DNA from: Cryptomeria japonica
Lineage: Eukaryota; Streptophyta; Pinopsida; Cupressales; Cupressaceae
DNA: 64,000 nt
NCBI RefSeq assembly: GCF_030272615.1
Contig: NC_081415.1
Coordinates: 627,293,240-627,357,239, forward strand
Direction: 5' to 3'
Shown here: positions 33,092 to 45,618 of the stretch, in pieces
Position numbering within the stretch: position 1 is the first letter of the stretch
Layout of the letters: every line of letters starts with the position of its first letter
Notes under the pieces: generated by a model
Database searches by the model: none
Told to the model about the DNA's origin: nothing
The model's input: the letters and a program-made list of their open reading frames with translations, nothing else
Position numbers and translations under genes: made by a program

Positions 33092-35671
33092 TTATGCAAA
33101 GGATGGGATCAGAGGAATGGAAGGATGGAAAATATGCATTGGATAATAGGTAGGGTATTGGAAGAACTGGGCTTCACTGGATGGAAATGAAGGCAAGATC
33201 AACATTGGCACACATGTTGAGGGGTGGTGGATTGATGGAGGAAAAATGGATCTCAAATTGTGAGATTTGGATGGAGGAATAGCTTGGGATTTTGGGACAG
33301 AAGGACCCAAAATGGATGAAGAAGATGATGGAGGAACAAATTTGAGAGGGTTGGATGGAGGAATAGCAACTTTGGATGCCAAGTTGGATGTTTCTTTAGG
33401 CTTTTGTGCTTCAAGGAGCCACTTAGGGATCCACATGGTTTTTGATTTTTCATGTTTTTGTGGTTCCTTGGAGTGCATTGCTTGCACGAGGGATTTAGGA
33501 ACCCATATATATTTTGACTTTGCTTTATTTTGCTCGGTGGGCCTTTGTGGCCTTTTGGATATTTCTTTTTCTTTATAGATCATATTGTTCTTTGTTTTGA
33601 CATGTCGATTATATTGGACATGTTGATCCTTGAATACATGTGGATTGCTAGACTGATGACTTTTATACTTGGCATCCAAATTGCTTAGAGGGGGAAAGGA
33701 ATGCATGGATGGATATGAATGAAATGGATTTCTTTTGGATGGATGAAATTTACTCAAGGATGTGTGCCTTTGCTGACCTTGCATAGAGGACGAAGGAATA
33801 TAAGGACCTAAGATGGATGGAAAGTATGATGGGGAAGGTGTATGTTTTGATTTTGATGGAGGGATACCAATGTCTTGAGAGTGAGTTGTGTAGACATGAC
33901 CCTTAAGATCTTCTTTAACATGAAGGGATTCTTGCTTATGGAGATCTACTCCTTTGCCTTTATGAATATCTTGACTTGTAGGATACTCTTTTATTTGGGA
34001 AGAAGATGTGAGTCCATTATGAGGTGGATATGATATGAGAGAAATAATGAGATCTTGAAGTAGATCGGATTGCACCAAAGTGGAAGAACCCATTATGCAT
34101 GTCGAGGGTTCATGAACATCTTGCACTGACATGTTAGAATCATGAGGGGGATTAGGATCATGAGGGGGACTAGGATTGTGTAGTGGACATGGTTCAATGA
34201 CAGGCTCTTCAAGAGATGGAATGGGAGAAATAATGGGATCACCAAAAGAAATGCGCTCTTGGAGTGTATATGGAGCATTAAGACAAGGAGATGGAGAAAC
34301 AAAAGGATCTTGTGGAGGATTTAAAGGAATAATTTGATCTTGACAAGGAGGAAGATCATTGGAATCCTCTTTAAAGGTGCTTTTCTCTTGACTTTCAATG
34401 GGATCATCGGAAAGGATGGAAGGGATATCTTGATATTTCTTAGGAAGTGAAATGCCAATGGGATTTGAAAGGACATTTTTTTCATGAAATGGAAGGGGAT
34501 CGTTTAGGATTGGATGGACTCGGATATCTTGATCTTGCTCGAGGAATGGAGTGTCAATAGGACTTTTGATAGGATGGACAAGAATAGGGGAATCATCATG
34601 AGTGTCTGGGAACATGGGGTCCTGGTCAACAATTGGATGGGATGATAAGGTTTAGAGATCTTGATCTTGATTTTTTTTAAGAAATGTTTCTTCATGCTCT
34701 AAATTATCCTCTTGACATGAGGTTGAACTTTGGATATGCATGGGGGATTTTGGCAAGGGATTAATGCTTTGGCACGAAGGAAATGCAATTTGAACATTTG
34801 TAAGATCAGACATTCTAGTCATAAAGTTTTCTTGCATCTTAGATTTGGATCCACTTTTAGGTATTCGAGGAATCACTTCTTGTTGAGGGACACCTGTCAT
34901 CAACATTTGTGTGGCCATCATTTGATCTGGTGTTAAAGGTGTTGTATTAAATAATGGATTGTTTATTGTTTCGAATGTTGACTTTTGAGGAATAGTCATT
35001 GCCAACATTTTTGAAGCACGTTTACTCATCAAGGTGTGTTGAGTTTTTTGTTGCACATTTTCTTCATTTGGATGTGGAGAGAAACTTAATAGCTCACCAC
35101 CTTGTTGTTTTTGCACATTAATTTGCTCACTTGAGGAGGTCACTTTACTCATCATGTCAAGATATTTTTGTGGGAACATCTTAAAGACTTTGTTCAAGAA
35201 TTTATCCATCTTTTTTGTCAACTTTGGATCTTTAAGGAACATATCAACATCATCGGAAGCATCGGAATCTAATGAAGAATATGGTAAAATACTTGGATTT
35301 GTTTCTTGTTGAATGCCTTGATCTGAACCAAATCCTTGTGAAAGAGTTTGTTCCTCATACAATGTTTGAGTTTGAATGTCATGTTGCAGGTTTGGTTGAT
35401 TCCAATCAAAAGGTGCATTTCCTCTTGGTGTTGGTGGAACACTCCCATGTCCTGGTTTCATGGGTACAAACACTGGTTCATATAATGGAGGTGGTCCAAG
35501 TTGAACCATTCCATATGGTGGTAATGATGTGTTTGACGAACCTTCAATTTGTACTGTTTGACTAGTTTGAAACTGTGAATTTGATATGTTGTCAATGGGT
35601 TGATACGTTGGTTCGCCCATCTTCTTAGATTTTGACCTTATTTCAACAGGCATGTCACTATGCAAATGCAA
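33092..35671 (-). pseudogene. Gag-like frame of element 1, one in-frame stop
   Basis: One minus-strand frame of 860 codons, broken only by TAA at 34,654-34,652 (a CAA-to-TAA change would explain it). The first part (339 codons) starts MHLHSDMPVEIRSKSKKMGE and is Pro/Gln/Ser-rich with an acidic stretch (SSLDSDASDDVDMFLKD). The second (507 codons) is Pro/Ser/His-rich with repeated PPHD units and paired motifs KYIWVPKSLVQA and KTMWIPKWLLEA. I find no zinc knuckle, protease or RT. By position it corresponds to the gag region of the related element at 60-64 kb, but I cannot align the two by eye. Its strand is opposite to the element's LTRs. Confidence 0.5.
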
Positions 35672-37577
35672 ATGTTTTTGGAATTTTTCAAGGATAATGT
35701 ATGATATACAACTAAATGCAAACTAAATAGATGAAAATGCAATCTATGGCAAGAGTGCAACCTATGTTTTTGGTTGTTTTTTTCAAGATTTTGACAAACT
35801 CATGAATGCAATTCTAAAAATGAGACCCTTAGGAAATTGAAATGATGTCTAGACCTCAAAGGACAAAAGGACCAAGTTCCAAAAGGACAAAATGACAATG
35901 TCTCCCCTATATGCTTGGATACTAAGCTAGGTTTGACCAAATGACAATGATGACAAAAAGACAAAAGTTTGATAAGGTCTAGACTTCCTAACAATAACTT
36001 TAGGGTTTATCAAAGATTTGCAATTACTCAAGTATGACAAAACCTAGTTTTGACACTATATACAAAGGGACAATTACTATGCCAATGACCCTAATATGAT
36101 ATGATAATGACCTAAGCTTAATGAAGAGACCTAGGGTATTCAAATGTGACCTAATGTTATGAGGACAAAGATGCAAATGCAAATGTATGACAATGTCAAC
36201 CTAAGACAAAACCTAAGGTTGAATTATGAAATGGTATTGCTCTAATGCAAGAGGACACATGCAAATGGATGACCCTTATTGATATGCAAAGGAGTATGAC
36301 CTAGGTGAAACTTAACCTTGGTAATTGACAATGAATTTGCAAAATGCAAACCTAGGATGAACCTAAATCTAAGTGACATGAATGTTGAGACAAGATTTTG
36401 AAAAATGTTTGACAACCATGTTTGAAGGTGTTTTGAACTTTGTTGAATGAAATACTCTTGTGTTTAACCTTGTTTGGAATCAATTTGTCTTGTTTTTGAA
36501 ATGAGACACAACTCAACTTTTGACAAGTAAAGAAGACAAGATATTTTAACTTAGACTCAAGACAATCATGCTCATTCACACATTTCTTATGGTAGGTAAG
36601 GACAGTAGGTACTTGAGAGGTAGACTCGTTATGAGATTCAAGGAGAATACATAGATGCTCGACCCCACGGGCTCCCCTCCACGACACTCACTTCTCAGGG
36701 CAGCCAAGCATCAGTCCCCATGGAAATCTCCCCATGGCGAACTTAGTATCTCTTCCAAGTATCCGAACTCCTTCTTCTCAAGCAACTAGAAGGATTTTTG
36801 GCCTCTAAATACAAGGTGCTTAATAAGGTTTTCTGTTAAGTGTTACTCCTTGGTGTCACGCAAGCATGATTGAGACATAAGCCCACCAAGATACCAAACA
36901 AATGTAGTCGCGCAAGCATGATTTAGACCATGAGGCCCTACTTAGATGCTGATATGAGAAAGAGTCCAAGGGTCATCACTTCCCAAGTAACTACAATTCC
37001 CACGTAACCCTTCCTTCAAAGCTTTCGCCCATCAGGTATTTATTTATAGTGAGTTAGAATGCCAAGGTACTCTAGCTGTACTCACTTTGGGTCGTTCCCT
37101 TCTCACGATTGTCACTTGCTTGCAAAAGAAAGCAAATGGTCAGGAAGGCAGGCCCTCTAAAGGTAACAAACAATCCAAGACATGAGAATGGTATCGAAGA
37201 TCTGGATTTCTGATCACCCTAAGAAGGATGAGAGCATACTCTCCTACTCCAATGTCAAACTCGACAAGCAAAGTGAACACATATTCATTCCATCCTACTT
37301 AGCAAACATACTAGGTGCCTAATTATGAATCACAAACACAAAGTTTGGTTGGAATATAAGGCAACCTGCAAAATCACTAAGTTAGAAGTTTGATTTGTTT
37401 GGTCTTTGACTAGCGAACCTGCATAAGATTTGTTAGTAGTTTCACTTTTGTCTTTGCCATGCATAATGCCAAGGTGTTGCATAGAGAATCAGTACCAAAG
37501 AAAACCAGAATACAAGAATAGAATGCAAAACAAAGTAATTTGCAAGTAAAAACACTGATTTTCACCTCTGTTTCTGG
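35672..37577. other. Leader-like non-coding part of element 1
   Basis: Many recurrences of words such as ATGACAA, ACCTAGG and CAAATGCAAA, then a GC-richer stretch at 36,650-37,300 with two CGCAAGCATGAT words. No supported coding frame. It lies upstream of the gag-like frame on the minus strand, so it may be its leader. Confidence 0.4.
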
Positions 37578-38328
37578 CCTTTGTGCATAGACAGATCGCT
37601 GAGCATACATTCAATGACACGCAATCACACACTGCGCTTTACTGAAATCACGCATTCATAGATGAACTTTTTCAATCAAACCAAACATTCAAACTAATTA
37701 AAATTGTCATATCAATCAATCAACATCAATATCATTTGTCCTTGTCACTACTATCATGGGTCTTATACAGGGTGTGGTATACTCGAAACTAGACTGTGTC
37801 CTGTCTTAGACGGGGTACCGCATTCCCTAAAACCAGACAACATGATTGTCCTGTCAACACTTTCAACTTTTGACAATGAAGATCAAGATGTTTGTTTGAC
37901 TTGTTGGAATTAGCGAGTCTTATCTTTGGCTTCGACCATGTTCCTATGTTGCTCGATGATGTCACTAAGTGATTTAGAGTAACCGGGATGGTTCATGGTC
38001 CCTTTTGTTTTTTGTTGTGTTCACTGTTTGTCGAATGTTTGTCACAAACTGGGGCAACTATATCATTGGGTGTCAGTGATAAGTACGTTCGCTTTGTGAG
38101 CGTCGAACATACCTCGACCCTTGATGTATGCACCCTAAGATGCTTCACTCATTCCTTATGTGCAATGTGTCTGTCTTTTGCAAAAGGGGTTGCGTTTTAG
38201 CTCTGGCCTTCAATGCCATGATGCTCTGCATCCGTTTTGCTACATTAAATAAAGGTTCTCACCTACAAAGTGCATTGGTGAAAGCAAGTTGTTCTTCATC
38301 TCTAATTGTCCTCTGTCTAATTTCTTCT
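37578..38328. repeat. Right inverted arm of element 1 (0.75 kb)
   Basis: Reverse complement of 31,215-31,979. The two arms are about 5.6 kb apart and enclose the minus-strand gag-like frame. The corresponding position in the second element (about 58.5-59.3 kb, between PMD and pol/gag) holds similar non-coding text, so this arm is probably the original copy and the left arm the added one. Confidence 0.93.
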
Positions 38329-38728
38329 TGCTAACATTTCTTCTGTCAATTTGGGCATTCAGTTCGGTCTAGTGCTCCGATCTCCAAAACACATAAGCTG
38401 CATCCTGCATTCATTGATTAGTACATTTGCATTATCTCAAGCATTATATCAAGCATTTTATCCATTTCATAAATACATCAAAAGCACATAAAAATATATT
38501 CATACATGTTCCACAATGGTACATAAACAGTGCATCAGCCATCCATACATGGAAAGTAAACATCAACCATAACCCATTGCATCCCATCATATCAATGCAT
38601 ATCATATCATATATCAACACAATATCGGAGTACAAAATTGGACTATCTGTCCTAAGTATGGCCCGCAGGCTGAATACATACTGTCACACTATATTTGTCT
38701 CTGTCATAAGGAGCACGTGCCTCTGTCA

Positions 38729-40501
38729 CTAGGTGCTCCCTCTGTCCTCCTCATCCCTGCCCTGTCTCAAGGATGATGTCCCTCCTGTCCCTCGTCCTGG
38801 CTGTGGTGGTCTCATAGGTCCACTCACCCCCATGTTGCTCACTAACCTCCGAGAACGTGGCCTGCTCTTTGTCCTCGATCGTGCCTGATATGATGCTGCT
38901 CTTTGCTCTGGTGGAACTACACTCTCATATAGTGTCCTCCAATGACATATCTCCTCTCTGGTCTCTACCAGCATCTGTGCCATCTCACGTGCACTGGCAT
39001 CCCTAATCGACCCAATAAACTCAATCACTCTTTTCTCTGCTTGTTGTGCCTACGCTATTGTTGTATCTTACGTCGTTGTCAGTCTGGCTATCTCTGCTCT
39101 GAACTGAACCTGCTCTCTCCTCAAGATAGCATTCTATCTGTCTAATGTCACAATGTGATCATGCTGACTCGCTATGGTGGCCCTACATATCTCCATCTCC
39201 TCTATGCTAGTTGTCTCCGGCTCTATGGGTATATCCTACAATGACTCCTGATCGGCTGAATCTGGCTCATAATCTTCATCCTCATCCTCTCTGTCCTCAT
39301 CATCCCCCTCCTCCTCGTCATCGTCCTCATCTATGTCCTCATCATCTCCCTCCTCCTCTCCAATGAGTGGGAAGTCCTCCTGTCTCCTAGGTACCGGAAT
39401 ATCAGGATCCGTCAATGGCACTGGCCGTCGTCATGCAAACCATCGCTCATACTCCTCTGTCATCCCGGCATCCACCACATTCGACCTCCAATCCCATTGT
39501 CTCTGTTGTAGCTGTGTGAAGTCGGCATATGCTATGTGTGGCTGAATCATCCTCCCCCACTGACTCGTCTCTCTGTGAGATCGGGCAAAGTGTGCAGTCC
39601 CTCTCGGTACATCCTGCCTCTCTCCAAACTGTCGTCTGACTCTCTCTGGCAGGTACATCTTAATCACTCTTTGGCGATTCACTAGTCGCCCAATTAGGTA
39701 CCTCTCCTATCTGCAATATGGTAGCTCGTCACTATCATCTGACCATCCAGGGCAATCAAGATATGGCCTCCATGTGAACTCTCTCAATCTGTCTAGCTCA
39801 TGTTGCCAATACAATATGTATCTGAAAGGACCTTGTCTCAGTGCTCCCCCATAGCAGTACACATATGGTCGGTGTGGTACTACCTGTCTCTCTGCAATCG
39901 GTCGAGATATGGCTATGTGCTCAAAGGCCCATACCTATAATAGTGTGACCCCACAGCTCAATGTCTGCACTCCCTGATATGCTATCTGATGTAGCTGAAA
40001 ATATAGCATAGCAAGCACGCATGGTCCCCATGCGTATATAGTCCCCTCCATCGCCATCCACTCTAGCACTCTTCCCCATCCAATAGGGAATCCATGTCCT
40101 CGTCTGTCCCCTGCTAATAGGCATGTTATAACCACGACTATCACCACATATCGTTGATCATACTCTGATGCCATGGTCTCCAAGCCAATCTCCCTCTCTA
40201 CGATATCCAGATCATCTGCGTCGCACTCAAATAATCTGCACAAAGCATCTCTCCCTGTCGTTGGGTCATACTCTATCATCTCCCCATGAATCGGAATGCG
40301 GAGGATGCGCCATACATCCTCTAGTGTCACAGTCGCCTCTCCAGTCGCCAGATGGAAAGAGGAAGTCTCTGAATGCCATCGCTCTGCCAACGCGGTCAAC
40401 AGTCCTGTGTTTGCCCTAATCTCGAGCATGAATGTGATATAGTATAATCCAAGTCTTGCTAATGTATCTCTGTCCGTGCTCCTGAGTCTATGTCGTAACA
40501 T
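38729..40501 (-). pseudogene. Antisense plant-mobile-domain (PMD) frame of element 1
   Basis: A single minus-strand frame of 591 codons with no frameshift and seven internal stops at 39,935, 39,707, 39,431, 39,236, 39,134, 39,068 and 39,050. It starts MLRHRLRSTDRDTLARLGLY and carries the PMD pattern: ANTGLLTALAERW, FHLATGEATVTLEDVWRIL, PIHGEMIEYDPTTGRDAL, IGWGRVLEWMA, YAWGPCVLAMLYFQLHQ, FEHIAISRPIAE, FTWRPYLDC. A very acidic Glu/Asp run follows near 39,250-39,390, then a coiled-coil-like and an Arg/Ser/Gly-rich tail. PMD is a plant domain found in host genes and, repeatedly, in Ty3/gypsy and Mutator elements. It lies antisense to the LTRs, just before the polypurine tract. Confidence 0.85.
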
Positions 40502-41368
40502 GAAGCAGTCCAGTCAGTTCTCCCGCGTAATCAGTGGATACTGTCGACTCTGCATCACAATTGGGGCACATTTTGTCAGTTTTAGGGTTTGCTCCTATGG
40601 GTTGCATTTCCTCATTTCATCCACCAATCAGGGTGTTTCTTATCTGTTTTGACCTATCCTACCCTCATCCCCCTTTTCGGGATCATTCGCATGTTGTTTT
40701 TGGTCAAATTAGGGTTCTCAGTGCACAACTACGGCTGTGTACCATGTCCTGCGCCTGTGTAGCATCAACTTGCACCTATGTACCCTACACAAGCATAGGA
40801 CATCCTACACAAGCGTAGGATGCACCCACACAGGCGCAAAAGTCCTTTTCTCCATTCCTTGTGGGCCCCGCAATGTCCCGCAAGCAAGTAAAATTCATGA
40901 AATTGACAATATGGGTTTTTGAGATACATACCGCTGCTCCCGCGTCATCCGATCATCTGTAGGTGTGTACACGTTCCCCGAGGTGATCTGCCATTGGATT
41001 GTTCACCATCTCTCTGCAAGGGTCCTTTTCCATAGCAACAAATCTTCCACTTTGGCTAGTGTAAATGATCTCTTTTCACTCTCTTTGTCTCATTTATAGA
41101 TCTTTGTTAGTGCATAGATGGACGTGCACTCTCTCCATCTTATGTTGGTCACGGTCTTTTGCACCTTCAATTGCTTGTCATTTGTGTATCTGATCCTTGA
41201 TTTTCAGTCTGTTTGTTCCTATCATTTTCTATGATTCTTATTGATCAATTGGCCTCGTTTCTAGATATTTCCAGCCAATTCCTCAAGGGGGCATGCGTAT
41301 GTCATTGTCATTGTCCAAGGCATTTTCATTATTGTTCTTTGAAACAACGCTTAAATTCGCATTGTCTC

Positions 41369-41382
41369 AAAGAGGGGCAAAA
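41369..41382 (+). promoter_or_regulatory. Polypurine tract of element 1
   Basis: AAAGAGGGGCAAAA directly precedes the 3' LTR. This is the plus-strand primer for LTR retrotransposon replication. The preceding bases (TTTGAAACAACG, then GCATTGTCTC) match those next to the polypurine tract of the second element. Confidence 0.85.
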
Positions 41383-42645
41383 TGTAGACGTCTAAAAATG
41401 GTCAACGCTTGCGGAGTCATACTTTAACATTGGCGCATTGCCTTATTTTAGGGTTTTGCGTTGCATTAACATTTCTTCTATGTTGCACACTTGGTCTTTA
41501 CCATTTGCGAGCATCGAGTCCTTCTTCTGCATTCTTCATTTTTGAATTTGGTCTTATCGATAACAATCTTCAGTCATGATTTTGGTTGAATCTTATCCTG
41601 TCGCATCAATGTGCGTGCTCATTTGGCATATTTTGACATTGTCAATTCAATTTCATTTTGGACATCGTCAATCCTAATTGATGATAGAATTAGGGTTTTG
41701 TCCTCTTTTCAATCTCATCAATTTTGCGAACAATTTGTCATCGATCTTGGTCCTCTTGTCAATCTCATCGATTTTGCGATCAATCTCTCATCGATCGTTG
41801 TTATTTTCAATCTTGTCGTTTTGCGATCGATGTGTTATCGATCGTTGTCATTTTCAATCTTGTCATTTTGTAATCGATTTGTCATTGATCGTCATCTTTC
41901 TCAATCGTGTCAATTTGGATCAATTAGTCATTGTTCCTCGTCAATTGGTGCATTTATCAATCAAATCATTTATCAGCATTGGTCCTTTGTCAGTCAGAAT
42001 CATGATCAAATCAAATCAATATCAATTATCTTTTGTCAAGACCTAATTGTTGTCCTTGCATTTCTAATTCATCTTCTAGGGTTTTATGATTTATTCATTT
42101 AATCTTGTTTGTCATTTTCCCTCTAGGATTAATAATTTATTTATTTATCCTAAGTCTTCTTGTCACAATTAAATATTTATTTAATTGGCTAATTAATTCC
42201 TCCTCTTTTTGTAAATTAATTAATGAATGAAAAATTATTAATTAATTTACCTAATTTCCAAGTCATCATTTCTAACCTAATTTTCTAATTTCTTCTAATG
42301 TCTATTTCTATTTCAAATTCTTGTCATAATCCTTGCATAGCAATTTGTCATAAATTGTCATAAATTGTCATAACTCCTTGCATAGCAATTTGTCATACAC
42401 TTGTCATAATTTTTCTATTCTTGATTTGAATTTCCATTTGAATCAATTTCATGCTAATCTTGTCTTTTCTCCAATTTATCTATAAATTGGATGAATTTCT
42501 TCAATCATGCCCCCCCCCCCCGATCGATCAATCAATCACGGTTCTAGTATCTTTATGTTGTCTTGTCAATCTTGCTTTCATCTCATGCTTATGCACTTGT
42601 AAGTGAGATCCACAAACAAAGCAATTTGAAGGAGAAAGAAGGACA
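41383..42645 (+). repeat. 3' LTR of element 1
   Basis: A 1,263-bp copy of the 5' LTR. In the first roughly 380 bp I count about 16 differences, all transitions. Length differences include a longer C run (about 42,510) and an extra ATTGTCATAA unit near 42,355. The frames at 41,611-42,102 are LTR sequence, not genes. Confidence 0.92.
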
Positions 42646-44894
42646 ATGGAGAATCATGAAGGAGACATTCACATTTGTGATGGTTTGCGTTTGAATTGAA
42701 TGTTTTATTTTCATATCTTTATTGAATGTTTGTAGGTTTTCTTATCATTGCAATTGAGTTTTCATGATTGAGCTAGTTTAATGTCTATTGCTTTGATGAT
42801 TTCCAAATTCCTATCTACAATGATAAATCAGAAGATTTAGCTGACTTCAATGTATAGTGTATAAAAAGTACATGTATTGATTTTGGAGATTTGCAAAAAA
42901 TTGCATTTCAAATTGAGAATATTGATGTGCCAGTTTTGTGGAAGAGATTTCAATATGAGACATATCGAACTAAGTCAGGAGATGAATCCAAAAAAATTGC
43001 ATCGAAGGAGAGTGAATTTCCCTACCTTGAATTTATGAATAGATTTCATACTATGATTTATCCACATATCCAACATTGTCATGGTGCACGATGGCAAGCT
43101 AAACAATTTCGTGATTCCAAAAATTATTTTCCACCTGGTTGTATTCTTTCAATTGTAGATTTCTCTGAGAACTATACATTTGCCCCTCAATCACAGATTC
43201 AAGCTCAATATTATCATTCTGATCAAGTTGCAATATTTGTGCAAGTGACCTGTAGACATGCACAATTTGATGCGGATGGGGTAGAAAATTGTACTGATCC
43301 AAATGAATGCATTATCATCAAGGAGGTTCATTTCTATATCAGCGATGATAAGGTTCGTGATAGGAGCTATGTAGCTCATTGTTTTGCAATGTTTTCTGAA
43401 GATCTTGCAAATCGCAAGATAAATGTTTCACAACACTGGATTTGGTCGGATGGTTATGCAGGTGAGTACATAAGTTTCAATTCATTTTCATTTATATGTA
43501 AATTTGTATTTGATTTCAATTTGATAAATTTTATTCTAAATGTTCAATTATACATGTACATGACATACAACTTTATGGAGTGGGACAATTTAAATCTGCA
43601 AAAGCCTTTAATTGGCTATCCATGCAACATGCTAGACACAATGTTAAGTTTATGTGGAACTTCTTTGAAAGTGGACATGGAAAAGGAGAGCACGATGGAG
43701 CAAGAGCATGTGTGAAGCGTGCACTTTGCCAACATGAACTTGTAGGTACTGTCAATTTTGTTTTCAATTTGTTTGTATCTATTTCTTAATATAATTTCAT
43801 TTAAAAATAAGTGCACATAACAACATCCCTAAGTTCTTTTATGTAGGTAATAGCATAGAGAATGCAAACAAAATTGTTGAATGGTGTCAAAGTCATTTTG
43901 CTAGTCGGGACACACCATACAACAAATGTTATTTTTGGGAAGTGAAAGGTAAAATATTTTTGTTCTTAAGAATTCTTAAAAATTTTCATTAGCTTTGCAT
44001 TTCACTTTTATCCTAAAGTAGTTGATCTTAAAATGTGCAAATTTAATTTCATATTTGTAACAAGTATTGATCGATCTAATCCTTACAATTGTCAAACAAT
44101 TGTTGTATTAGAAGTTTACATCAAGTGATGACTACAGGACACCACAAGCCTCCATTGATTCAAGTAAGAGAAAAATCATGCTTTTGTGTTGACTGTGTTG
44201 AGGACAATCCAATGAGTTAATGCGAGAATATTGCAAATGGATATGTCTCACAATGGGATATGAAAGAGTTAATCAGAATGCCTCCTTATGAAGATGATGA
44301 AAATGACATAAACATTCATGATCCTATATATTCAGTTGATTATGAACGTGTTTCTGATTTAGTCATTTCAAGTGCGTGTGTGCATACATGTTCTTTTATT
44401 TAGTTTTAATTTAAATCATGTAGTGACATGTTCAAATTTTATAGATACATCTTACTTTTGTTTTAAATTTGTATGGTGTCATCTGCATGTACATACATGT
44501 AGGTGATATTTTTGTTGTGGTTGCGGATCCTGACAATGTGGAAGGTGTAGATTATTATCTACTAAGATGCACGAAAGCAAAATTCAAATTGCCAGAAGTA
44601 ACTATAGATGGTGATGGACAACCATATCCAACGGGTTCAATTGTTATAGAAGGCACCTATTATCAGGAAACTAAGATAGACAAAAATGGTGTTCAATTTA
44701 TTGAATACATGCCTGAAAAAATAGTTCTACATTACAGTCACTTGGTTATAGCGACAAAGCTGCAATTTGAGACATTGCCAAAAAAAGGACGTGGCAACCA
44801 AGAGTGGAGGTTACCTTTTGAAGAACATGAAATTTTTTTGGAGATAATAAAAGATAGAGAGGATCCAGACTATATGTATCAGGAGCTAACTTAG
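42646..44894 (+). pseudogene. Transposase-like gene, 3' half
   Basis: It resumes after the LTR insertion. Exonic text starts by about 42,800 (PIYNDKSEDLADF), has a TAG near 42,858, then runs KIAFQIENIDVPVLWKRF to VDFSENY (about 43,160) and HWIWSDGYA, with donor CAG|GTGAGT at 43,461. Further exons read QFKSAKAFNWLSMQHARHN, NFFESGHGKGEHDGA, VEWCQSHFASRDTPYNK, CFCVDCVEDNPMS, then a TAA near 44,218. The last exon (44,503-44,894) starts after ACATGTAG| with DIFVVVADPDNVEGVDYYLL. The introns are short with GT-AG ends. D in DFSENY, D in SDG and an acidic residue in HGKGEHDGA could be a DDE/D triad; this is inference. Stops show it is inactive. Confidence 0.62.
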
Positions 44895-45610
44895 GCTATC
44901 TAACTTATTTTTGTAGCTTGAATACTTTTCAGAGAGTTTTTTAGTGGCGAATCTTCGCCAATTGGTGAATTTCACATATATTTTTTTAAGAAAATGGCGA
45001 ATAGTCTAGGGCAACATAGTGGTCAAATCGCTCAAAATTTTGGGGTTAATGATACACTGTATTTTGGCTTCACCATTGACCACACATGATTCGACGTGCA
45101 TGCCCGTAATATTGGCCTGGAATCACTCGGATGTGGGTATTAGATCACCTCCATTATTTGCCAGAAATTGTAAAACAACCACGTACCCAGGACCTAATTC
45201 GCCAACAGTAAATTAAATGTTCATTGCACGCATCGGCCAAATTCACCAATATCAATTAAAACATTATAAGCATTCGAGGACCCATTTCGCCCCGCTTAAA
45301 TCAAGATGCATTTTGAAATGCTCGCGCAATTCACCAAAAATGCAATCATGGATTGATATAAATACACTCTTTCTTACAATTTGTTCGTGTCTAATTAATA
45401 AATTTGGGAGCTCTCAATTCGCATTCCGCAATTTGAGTTGGAATGTTGAAGTTCATTGTAGGGCGAAGGGCCAGAGTTACAATCCTGCAAAATAGGCCCA
45501 GGCATTCCTGATTCCTGATTCAGAGAATTGAGAAGGCATAAAGGTGAGTAATCATTTCTTCATACTTGATAGTATTAGTTTTAACTTTTAATTCATAGTG
45601 AGAGGTCAAG
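44895..45610. other. Non-coding stretch rich in TTCGCC/GGCGAA words
   Basis: GGCGAATCTTCGCC-like words at 44,946-44,985, ATCGCTCAAAATTTTGG at about 45,027 and further TTCGCC words to 45,360. Similar words occur in the opposite orientation at 48,700-48,790. Short frames (45,019-45,495) have no support. Confidence 0.45.
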
Positions 45611-45618
45611 ACTCAAGA

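Larger units (their letters stand above)
29952..42645 (+). mobile_element. LTR retrotransposon 1 (PMD-carrying, no RT seen)
   Basis: It is bounded by 1,249-bp and 1,263-bp LTRs beginning TGTAGACGTC and ending GAAGGACA. The flanking 5-mers ATGGT (29,947-29,951) and ATGGA (42,646-42,650) look like one decayed target-site duplication. A polypurine tract sits directly before the 3' LTR and sets the orientation as plus. Inside, two inverted arms enclose a minus-strand gag-like frame, and a minus-strand plant-mobile-domain frame lies before the polypurine tract. I find no reverse transcriptase, RNase H or integrase. It is inserted in the transposase-like gene. Relatedness to the element at 53-64 kb is shown by shared sequence around the polypurine tract and homologous PMD frames. 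Confidence 0.88.

Noticed and set aside
31215..38328. The arms as LTRs of a separate, oppositely arranged element
   Set aside because: They are inverted to each other, lack TG...CA ends, and have no adjacent primer-binding site or polypurine tract.
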